Origin: an uncultured Treponema sp.
Lineage (GTDB): Bacteria; Spirochaetota; Spirochaetia; Treponematales; Treponemataceae
Direction of reading: 5' to 3'
Assembly: GCA_905372345.1 (NCBI GenBank)
Contig: CAJPPE010000153.1
Span: 1 to 5,062, forward strand
DNA: 5,062 nt
In this document: piece after piece, positions 1 to 5,062 of the stretch
Numbering within the stretch: the stretch's first letter is position 1
Layout: the number at the start of each line of letters is the position of its first letter
The notes under the pieces: generated by a model
Databases searched by the model: none
What the model was told of the DNA's origin: nothing
The model's input: only the letters and a program-made list of their open reading frames with translations
Program-made: the position numbers and the translations under genes

Positions 1-1
1 A

Positions 2-661
2 TGTATAACAGTAAAGTATTATGGAACCGATACTACAGCATTTGAAACAAAATATTTCGGAAATATTACCGAATTTAAAAAATCAGCCATTGCTGATTCT
101 AATGATATTATTTTGAATGGAAAAGAAGACTTTAGATTAGGCTTTGATCCTCTTTATCCAAATGAAGTAGACCTCATGAAATGGACAGGACAGATCCGGC
201 TTAACGATATTTTTTACGATATTCAAATTAACTATCGGCAAAAGAAAGGAAACTATGGAATTGAAAATATCCGAGAACTTGATATTCAAAATCTCCCGCC
301 TATCTATAGATTTGAAAAATTCAATATATCCGGTTCTCAAGCGATTTGGGAAAAATCCGTACATGAGTCGGAATTACCGGTTAAGCTTGCAACTTTTTCT
401 ATTGAAGACGCCGAATTTTATGTACTGTTAACAAGCATGCATACCGTAGCGACAATGAAAGATAGCATGAGTTCTTTTATTCAGATGGTTAAATCAAAAG
501 ATCAAGTGTTCCATATTGTTAGTTCAGACGGAATAATTTATGCAGAATTTACTAACGATAAATATAAAATATTTAAGGTGAATAATTCAAAATTGGTGCC
601 TGAAAAATTATGGCCTTGTATAGCAGTATTTTCAATTGTAAGAATTATCTGTTCCAAATAG
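2..661 (+). CDS. Hypothetical protein, 3' part (5' end outside the window)
   Basis: The frame is open from the left edge to a TAG at 659-661, giving 219 visible residues. I do not recognise the family. The first possible in-window start, a TTG at 113, has no Shine-Dalgarno sequence in front of it, and the translated sequence before it (ending ADSNDIIL) reads like normal protein, so I treat the gene as cut by the edge. The visible part is mixed alpha/beta, rich in aromatic and charged residues, and has no clear membrane helix apart from a weakly hydrophobic stretch close to the C-terminus (CIAVFSIVRII). No catalytic motif is apparent. It converges with yigZ, with 28 bases between the two stop codons, and is followed by a strong terminator at 728-775. 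It is probably the last gene of its own transcription unit. That it is a real gene is fairly sure; its function is unknown. Confidence 0.6.
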   Translation, partial: CITVKYYGTDTTAFETKYFGNITEFKKSAIADSNDIILNGKEDFRLGFDPLYPNEVDLMKWTGQIRLNDIFYDIQINYRQKKGNYGIENIRELDIQNLPPIYRFEKFNISGSQAIWEKSVHESELPVKLATFSIEDAEFYVLLTSMHTVATMKDSMSSFIQMVKSKDQVFHIVSSDGIIYAEFTNDKYKIFKVNNSKLVPEKLWPCIAVFSIVRIICSK

Positions 662-689
662 AATTTATATACGGCATATTTGCAAATTC

Positions 690-1298
690 TCAAAACCTGT
701 CATACATTGGAAAAACTAACCTAATACCGCCCTTTGAAGCATTTTCAATAAAGGCTTCAAAGGGTGCTTTTTTTTCTAAAGGAATTTGCCCCTTTACCCT
801 TATCCTTTCGCCGTAATCGGCTTGTAAGATTTCAACCGAAAATTCATCAAGGCTGCGTTTTAAATTTTCCCATTCGGAATAAGAACATTCAAATTGAAAG
901 GTCTCTTTTTTGATAAGCTCTTCGGTTGAAGCTTCTTGAAGAACAAGTTTTGCAGAATCCGAGTAGGCCTTTACCAAGCCGCCGGTTCCCAAAAGGGTTC
1001 CTCCGAACCAGCGTGTAATTGTAAGCATTATGTTTGTGATTCCTGAACCCTTGAGCACTGCAAGAGCCGGCCGGCCGGCAGTTCCAGAAGGCTCGCCGTC
1101 ATCGGAGCAGCCTAAGACTTCTCCATTTTTACCTGCAACAAAGGCATGAACTACATGACGGGCATCTTCGTATTTTCCCTTTTGGTTTTTTAAAAGCTCC
1201 CTGGCTTCGGCGGCAGACTTTATAGGAAAAATTTCCGCTAAAAATCTTGAGTTTTTTACGGTGAGCTCACTTGAAGCATATTGCATTAAAGCTTTCAT
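690..1298 (-). CDS. yigZ: YigZ/IMPACT family protein (UPF0029)
   Basis: The 202-residue protein has the full length usual for bacterial YigZ. The N-terminal IMPACT domain (about residues 1-120) carries both family signatures: DDGEPSGTAGRP at 66-77 and TRWFGGTLLGTGGLVKAY at 95-112. The C-terminal part (about 135-200) fits the DUF1949 domain with its ferredoxin-like fold. The family is conserved from bacteria to humans. In eukaryotes IMPACT dampens the Gcn2 kinase; the bacterial role is not settled, though a nucleic-acid or translation-related role has been proposed from structure. The ATG overlaps the comEC stop as ATGA (1295-1298), and AGGGAGAG (1308-1315) lies 9 bases upstream, so this start is well supported. 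It is the last visible gene of the minus-strand operon. Its 3' end contains a terminator for the opposite strand and a run of eight A. I see no terminator of its own before the left edge. Confidence 0.95.
   Translation of the reverse strand: MKALMQYASSELTVKNSRFLAEIFPIKSAAEARELLKNQKGKYEDARHVVHAFVAGKNGEVLGCSDDGEPSGTAGRPALAVLKGSGITNIMLTITRWFGGTLLGTGGLVKAYSDSAKLVLQEASTEELIKKETFQFECSYSEWENLKRSLDEFSVEILQADYGERIRVKGQIPLEKKAPFEAFIENASKGGIRLVFPMYDRF
728..775 (+). terminator. Intrinsic terminator of the left-hand gene, inside the yigZ coding region
   Basis: A perfect 11-bp inverted repeat, CCCTTTGAAGC (730-740) and GCTTCAAAGGG (754-764), encloses a 13-base loop. A G-U pair and a C-G pair extend the stem to 728-766. 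One base later come eight T residues (768-775). This is the textbook plus-strand layout, starting 66 bases after the stop of the gene ending at 661. On the minus strand the stem is not followed by a T-run, so it should act only on plus-strand transcripts. It lies wholly inside the 3' coding part of yigZ, covering about codons 175-191. Confidence 0.85.
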
Positions 1299-2775
1299 TT
1301 TAAAAGGCTCTCCCTTTTTTTTAATTTCCTGTCGGCATAAAACATAAAAATTAGGCCGGCCGTAAAGGGGAGTATTGCAAAAGTCAAGTTATCAAAAAAA
1401 GAGTCTGTCGTCATCGGAGGAAAAAGGGCAAAAATTCGAATAATAAAAAATATCAAATCATAAAAAGCATTTAAAAAGTAAGAAAAAATAAAGCCGGTAA
1501 ACGGAAATAAAAGAGACATAAAAATTGCCCCAAGGCCTAAAATTAAAAAGGCAGATATAAGAGGGCTTACAACAATAGAAGCAATTATACCTATAGGAGC
1601 TAAGACTCCTATTTTGCTTATTACAATGGGGGCGGTAAAGGTTTGAGCACCTATTGAAGCCGAAAAACTTCCCAATATTTTAGGAGGTATTTTCCCGTTC
1701 AAGATATCGAATACGGCACTTCCAAAGATAAGAATTCCGGCCAAGGCACCGTAAGAAAGCATAAAGCCGAGACTTAGGGCATCATCAGGCTTTACGGCAA
1801 TATGAAAAATAAGCATTGTACATAAAACCGAAATCATAGGAGGCTGGAGCCCCAAGGACTTGCCTATAATAATTAAAATCATCATGCCGAGGGCACGGTT
1901 TAAAGATGGAGCCGCTCCTGCAAACCAAACAAAGAAAATAATGGAAACTAAAGAAAATTTTATCGCGAGGCTTTTTTTTCCGAATATAGAGCCCATTTGC
2001 AAGGCAGCCAGACTTACCAAAGAAACATGCATTCCTGAAAGGGCCAAAACATGGGCAAGCCCTGCATTTCTAAAAGCTTCCGAAACAGGAAGAATCAAAA
2101 AATCCCTGTTTGCAGAAAGGAGGGCTAAAAGCAAAGCACCTGCACTCCCCCACCCTGACAACAAACGCATAAGATAAAACCGCAAAAAAGCTCTTAATCT
2201 TAAAACGGCCGATTTCCAGCCTAAAAATTCGGGGACGGATTTATCTCCAAAAAAGGCCAAGGGGCTCATAGCGTTTTTCTTTGTTCCGAAACGTCCCGAA
2301 GCTTCAAATATTACGCCCTTGGAAAAGTTAGTTAAAGCTTCTTTTCTTGAACCGGCCTTGCAGGCCGAAATTCCGTAAGCATTATTTTGTAAAACCATCT
2401 CCGAAGGAAAAAATATTTTTATATTTCCCTTTGCAGAAAATTTAGCCCCATTATTATACGAAAAAGAAATAAGTTTAGCATTTGCAGCATAGTATTTTTC
2501 ACCGGCAGGATAGGCTTCTCCCGTAAGCTCGGCTTGAATACTTTTAACCTTATTTAATTCGGCAAGGGAAAAAGGCTCCACATAGATAAAAAATAGACGT
2601 AATACTGCAAGGCTTCCTATAAAAAGCCCTGCAAAGATAAAAGAATATTTCTTTTTTCTAAATATAAAACCGATTATAAAACTTAAAATAACGATAGAAC
2701 AGCCGCACAGGCAGAAATTACAATCGGTTTTAATACAAAAAACTTATTACGTGTTAATTTGTTTTCATTTACCAC
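1295..2775 (-). CDS. comEC: ComEC/Rec2 family DNA-uptake channel, interrupted by a frameshift near its 5' end
   Basis: ComEC forms the inner-membrane channel that carries single-stranded DNA into the cytoplasm during transformation. Numbered from the frame-2 GTG at 2581, the Competence-domain signatures are clear: HVLALSGMH at 177-185, GAAPSLNRA at 222-230, LGFMLSYGALAGI at 271-283, and QTFTAPIVISKIG at 313-325 followed by many membrane helices. Residues about 10-100 fit the OB-like DUF4131 region. Upstream, a GTG at 2775 with GAGGAG 5 bases before it opens 30 codons, including FFVLKPIVISACAAVLSLF, ending at TAA 2683-2685. One extra T at 2685-2688 joins this to the main frame, adds two N-terminal helices and gives 493 residues. 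The C-terminal beta-lactamase-like domain of longer ComEC proteins is absent, and yigZ starts at once. The gene overlaps the HEAT-protein gene by 7 bases and yigZ by 4. Family call is sure; whether the frameshift is real is open. Confidence 0.85.
1308..1315 (-). promoter_or_regulatory. Ribosome binding site of yigZ
   Basis: AGGGAGAG on the minus strand lies within the last comEC codons, 9 bases before the yigZ ATG at 1298. Together with the ATGA overlap it favours M1 over the nearby M5 as start and suggests translational coupling to comEC. Confidence 0.7.
2665..2732. repeat. 11-bp inverted repeat flanking the comEC frameshift
   Basis: TAAAACCGATT at 2665-2675 and AATCGGTTTTA at 2722-2732 are perfect reverse complements separated by 46 bases. 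The four-T frameshift site (2685-2688) lies in the loop. Both arms fall in the membrane-helix coding part of comEC (LKPI and IIGF), so chance from codon use is quite possible. There is no T-run after it on either strand, so it is not a terminator. Confidence 0.5.
2683..2688 (-). other. Frameshift site in comEC (four-T run followed by TAA)
   Basis: On the minus strand the 5' frame reads TCG TTA TTT TAA, stopping at 2683-2685. The main frame continues over the same bases as TTA AGT TTT. Five T in place of four would read through as L-F-L-S-F, giving one unbroken membrane helix. Both frames are open between 2686 and 2743, so the indel could lie anywhere there; the T run is the most likely place. 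In the main frame that shared stretch translates to a cysteine-rich peptide (CNFCLCGC) typical of out-of-frame reading. Confidence 0.75.
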
Positions 2776-3941
2776 TTTAACTCCTCTATGGCATTTCGAG
2801 AAGCTTGTTTAACCGTTTCAGAATAATTTAAATATTCAACATACAATAGATAGTCAAATGCGGTTTTATCTCCAAGCTTTCTCAAAGCCGTAATCACACT
2901 GAGCACTAAAGGCTCACTGTATTGCTTTGTTTTTTCGGTTTCCGAATTTAACACACCTAAAAATATTGACAAATTTTGCGAACATTCGATTGTACCCAAA
3001 TTTCCCATACAATCGATTATCTTAATAAGCAATTCATCACCGCGCCGATTTGTTTTACGTAAGCCTTGTACATAGTAAAAAAATTTGTTTACCTGAGAAG
3101 AAGCCTTGCTCCATTTTAATGCAGATAAAACAGGTAAAGTCTCTTCAATCAAATTTTCCGCACTTTCAAAATCTACATCTTGCAGATTTTTAAGACCGTA
3201 ATCAAATACAAGCTCACTAATCCTGCCAAGCTCAGTACCTTCAATTCGCTTATTTTCTTTTGCCAATAAATACAGTGTCCATATATATTGTATGTTTTTT
3301 TGCATTGTTTTAGCAAGAATTTCATCAAAATAATTAAAAGAAATATTATTTAACGCAGTTTTTACCGTATTTTTTAAACCATCATTTACAGGATAAAATA
3401 AGGTTTTAATCAAGACATCAAAAGAAGAAGGATCGGCAAAATTCCCAAGAGTTTCGGCATAAACCCTTAAAAGATTGACATTGAAAGCTTTGCCGGAAAT
3501 TAAATCGGATAAACCGGTCTCGTAAAGAGAATTCAGATAATCCGTAAAGGCGGAATCTTTTTGAACTAATTTGCTTATGCTTTTTAAGCAGGCAATTTGA
3601 AAATCTTCATTTTCAACAGTAGAAAACAAGTAGCGGATACTTCCTGAGGCCTTTAAGTCGTTTAGTTCTCCAAGTTTTGTTACGGCAATTATACCTATGT
3701 TTAATAATCGGTCATCATTTTGCAATATTGCATAAGAGGATTTAACATATTCCACCGCATCTTGGTATATGGGAATTAAGCTTCTATCGTCCGATTGTGA
3801 AAGTGAGCGTAAAATAACGGCTTTTGCATCTATTCCTGCAGAAATAAAATCTTTTCGCAAGTTTAAAAGCTCATCTTGGTCTATGGCAAAAACAGAAAAC
3901 CTACAAAAGATAAAAACTAAAATAAAAACTATTCTTTTCAT
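2769..3941 (-). CDS. Secreted HEAT-like repeat protein
   Basis: This 390-residue protein begins with a signal peptide: K2-R3, a hydrophobic core of I4-F12 and a likely signal peptidase I site after VFA at residue 19. The mature protein is almost all alpha-helical, with degenerate HEAT-like units centred on similar helices: GIIAVTKLGELND (83-95), VYAETLGNFADPSS (160-173), IIDCMGNLG (308-316) and VITALRKLGDKTAF (349-362). Such solenoids usually act as protein-binding scaffolds; no enzymatic motif is seen. It most likely sits in the periplasm, so it cannot contact the cytoplasmic PilZ domain next door directly. The ATG overlaps the pilZ-gene stop as ATGA (3938-3941), with a good Shine-Dalgarno sequence at 3948-3957. 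C13 is preceded by FIF, which makes a poor lipobox even by the loose spirochaete rule, so I do not call it a lipoprotein. The repeat call is moderately sure; the partner is unknown. Confidence 0.8.
   Translation of the reverse strand: MKRIVFILVFIFCRFSVFAIDQDELLNLRKDFISAGIDAKAVILRSLSQSDDRSLIPIYQDAVEYVKSSYAILQNDDRLLNIGIIAVTKLGELNDLKASGSIRYLFSTVENEDFQIACLKSISKLVQKDSAFTDYLNSLYETGLSDLISGKAFNVNLLRVYAETLGNFADPSSFDVLIKTLFYPVNDGLKNTVKTALNNISFNYFDEILAKTMQKNIQYIWTLYLLAKENKRIEGTELGRISELVFDYGLKNLQDVDFESAENLIEETLPVLSALKWSKASSQVNKFFYYVQGLRKTNRRGDELLIKIIDCMGNLGTIECSQNLSIFLGVLNSETEKTKQYSEPLVLSVITALRKLGDKTAFDYLLYVEYLNYSETVKQASRNAIEELKW
2781..2786 (-). promoter_or_regulatory. Ribosome binding site deciding the comEC start (GTG 2775)
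   Basis: GAGGAG on the minus strand lies in the last codons of the HEAT-protein gene, 5 bases before GTG at 2773-2775. The nearby ATG at 2766-2768 is 12 bases away and its frame ends after four codons. The later GTG at 2581 has only T-rich sequence before it. This site therefore argues that comEC begins at 2775, in the frame that is later broken. Confidence 0.75.
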
Positions 3942-5062
3942 ACGGAATCCTCACCTTCTGCAAAATCATAGAGTGTTTGATCTTCCGCCAAATCTTTTTG
4001 CAAAAAATCAACAGCGTTCATTTCTTGACCATTGTTTAACGAAGCATTATTTTCTTCATCTAAAATATTTTTTATAAATTCGGTATTATCATCAACGGCT
4101 ATATTATATATGTAGGACAAAATAACGTTCTTCATTTTTTGATCTAAAAATTCACACTGAAAGTGAACTCGGGATTTATTGGACGGCTGATCATAAATAA
4201 AGCGTACAATCTTACCGCACATTACGATCTCAGTATTCTTTAATGTAAATTGCAGCTTCATTCTGATACCCTTTGCAGCCTTGCCCCGCACAAAAAACAT
4301 TGCCCCGTCTTCCGATATATCCTTTACGTTTGACTTTACGCCTCCTTGCGTTTCATAATCGGAATTATAAGGATCTCCGGTTCGAAGAGGAAACATCAAG
4401 CCTTCAATATCACACGAAGCCCTAACAGATTTTCTTTTTTGTGTACGCACCATTTTTTTTGAATGTCTAACATAAATTTCTATGCGGTCATCTATTTTTT
4501 TTGCCTTAACAGCTTCGGAAGTAAAAACATATCCTGCATCATTTTGTTTCCAAAAATAAACTTTTATAGCTTTATTTTGCCAATTTACTTTTTCTGCCCG
4601 ATCAGCAGATGCATCATAAAGAGCAAAAACCAATCTATCTTTTGTGTTTGCCGTAAGTTTGCCGTAAACTGTTGTTTCCCTGGGAACAAAGATAATACAA
4701 ATTTGACCGATATAAATTTCATGAGTCGATTCCAGCCTTCGTTTTTTTTGAACTTCTTCCAATTCAATCTTTGTGCGGTAATCATAGAGCTTATTAAGCA
4801 AAAGCTGCATTTTTTGGGAAACATCGGTATCCAGTTTATTTTCAACCTGACGGGCAATAAAGCGGATACATTCGTCCAAGGCAGCAACCGACCAAAAAAG
4901 ACGGGACTTATCTTCAAGACCGACATAACTAGCCGTGCGCCACAATAATAAAAGATTGGAAAATAAAAATCCTCTGTCTTTTCCCTCGGTAAAAAAACGG
5001 ATCAAATCAAAAAACTTTCTTCCCGGAAGAGTAAACGAGAAAGCCATAAATAAAAGAAACAC
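3938..5062 (-). CDS. PilZ domain cyclic-di-GMP receptor protein (5' end probably outside the window)
   Basis: The frame is open to the right edge, giving 374 visible residues. Residues about 115-200 form a beta-rich region resembling the YcgR-type N-terminal barrel, and about 206-320 form a PilZ domain. Both c-di-GMP-binding motifs are intact: RKSVR at 210-214 (RxxxR) and DISEDG at 248-253 (D/NxSxxG). The tail (about 325-374) is acidic and probably disordered. The first ten residues are hydrophobic (FLLFMAFSF) and look like the end of a membrane helix, so the protein is probably anchored with its PilZ domain in the cytoplasm. The codon at the edge is GTG, but nothing upstream is visible, so I treat it as truncated. 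Residues 85-112 may form a coiled coil. T. denticola has an experimentally studied PilZ protein (TDE0214) linked to motility and biofilm; this could be its orthologue, which I cannot confirm here. Confidence 0.88.
   Translation of the reverse strand: MFLLFMAFSFTLPGRKFFDLIRFFTEGKDRGFLFSNLLLLWRTASYVGLEDKSRLFWSVAALDECIRFIARQVENKLDTDVSQKMQLLLNKLYDYRTKIELEEVQKKRRLESTHEIYIGQICIIFVPRETTVYGKLTANTKDRLVFALYDASADRAEKVNWQNKAIKVYFWKQNDAGYVFTSEAVKAKKIDDRIEIYVRHSKKMVRTQKRKSVRASCDIEGLMFPLRTGDPYNSDYETQGGVKSNVKDISEDGAMFFVRGKAAKGIRMKLQFTLKNTEIVMCGKIVRFIYDQPSNKSRVHFQCEFLDQKMKNVILSYIYNIAVDDNTEFIKNILDEENNASLNNGQEMNAVDFLQKDLAEDQTLYDFAEGEDSV
3948..3957 (-). promoter_or_regulatory. Ribosome binding site of the HEAT-like repeat gene
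   Basis: AAGGTGAGGA on the minus strand lies inside the last codons of the PilZ gene, 6 bases before the ATG at 3939-3941. Combined with the 4-base ATGA overlap it indicates coupled translation of the two genes. Confidence 0.7.

Noticed and set aside
600..690. Terminator for the minus-strand operon just past yigZ
   Set aside because: No stem followed by a T-run in the minus-strand direction is visible here; termination may lie further left or depend on Rho.
610..816. A plus-strand frame running from the hypothetical gene into yigZ
   Set aside because: It overlaps the end of the hypothetical gene and the yigZ 3' end and passes through the terminator. I also considered it as a frameshifted extension of the hypothetical gene, but saw nothing protein-like enough to support that.
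1066..1079. A 14-base GC-rich palindrome built from GCCGGC units, with a second GGCCGGCC at 1354-1361
   Set aside because: The first encodes the conserved TAGRPA part of the YigZ signature and the second lies in the comEC 3' coding region. Codon choice explains both, and there is no wider repeat.
1860..2177. A 105-codon plus-strand frame inside comEC
   Set aside because: It is antisense to the most conserved Competence-domain region, has no ribosome binding site and a low-complexity basic composition. It is a shadow of comEC.
2579..2581. GTG 2581 as the true comEC start
   Set aside because: There is no ribosome binding site, and it would remove two membrane helices that are plainly encoded upstream across the frame break.
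2665..2732. Invertible DNA switch restoring the comEC frame
   Set aside because: Inverting the segment between the arms leaves its length unchanged and reads out a hydrophilic peptide in the 5' frame, so it does not repair the gene. No recombinase is seen nearby.
3882..3941. Lipoprotein signal in the HEAT-like protein (Cys13)
   Set aside because: The residues before the cysteine (FIF) do not fit a lipobox, an arginine follows it, and a better signal peptidase I site (VFA) lies at residue 19.
4463..4948. Plus-strand 161-codon and minus-strand 113-codon frames inside the PilZ gene
   Set aside because: The intact PilZ frame with both binding motifs spans this stretch, and the alternatives have cysteine- and phenylalanine-rich, out-of-frame character.

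Overview
The window is AT-rich, bacterial and densely coding. It looks like a host-associated spirochaete, probably a Treponema of the T. denticola type. This rests on gene content and architecture (a large membrane-linked PilZ protein followed by a secreted helical-repeat protein and a ComEC homologue) and not on any marker gene, so the organism call is moderate at best.

Layout. Bases 1-661 hold the 3' part of a plus-strand gene of unknown function, cut by the left edge. Only 28 bases separate its stop from the stop of the converging minus-strand genes. The rest of the window (690-5062) is one tightly packed minus-strand operon. Read 5' to 3' it contains: a Pilz-type cyclic-di-GMP receptor cut by the right edge (3938-5062); a secreted HEAT-like repeat protein (2769-3941); a ComEC/Rec2-type DNA-uptake channel without a hydrolase domain (1295-2775); and a YigZ/IMPACT-family protein (690-1298). 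The three junctions overlap by 4, 7 and 4 bases, and each downstream gene has its Shine-Dalgarno sequence inside the end of the gene before it. This suggests a single transcript with coupled translation. Its promoter must lie beyond the right edge.

The most important correction concerns comEC. The uninterrupted minus-strand frame would start at a GTG (2581) with no ribosome binding site and would lack the first membrane helices. The missing 5' end is present upstream in another frame: a GTG at 2775, 5 bases after GAGGAG, opens 30 codons of membrane-like protein and then meets TAA at 2683-2685. Adding one T to the four-T run at 2685-2688 fuses both parts into a 493-residue ComEC. The gene is therefore either frameshifted in this strain or carries a one-base sequence error.

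A second notable feature is a strong plus-strand intrinsic terminator (728-775) embedded in the 3' coding end of yigZ. It serves the left-hand gene while also encoding the YigZ C-terminus. Read from the yigZ strand, the same element looks like a slippery A-run followed by a hairpin.

Functionally, the operon joins a second-messenger receptor, a periplasmic scaffold-like protein and a DNA-transport channel. A c-di-GMP link to DNA uptake or envelope function is a possible but untested inference. No RNA genes, mobile elements or CRISPR arrays are visible. No stretch over 300 bases lacks a gene.
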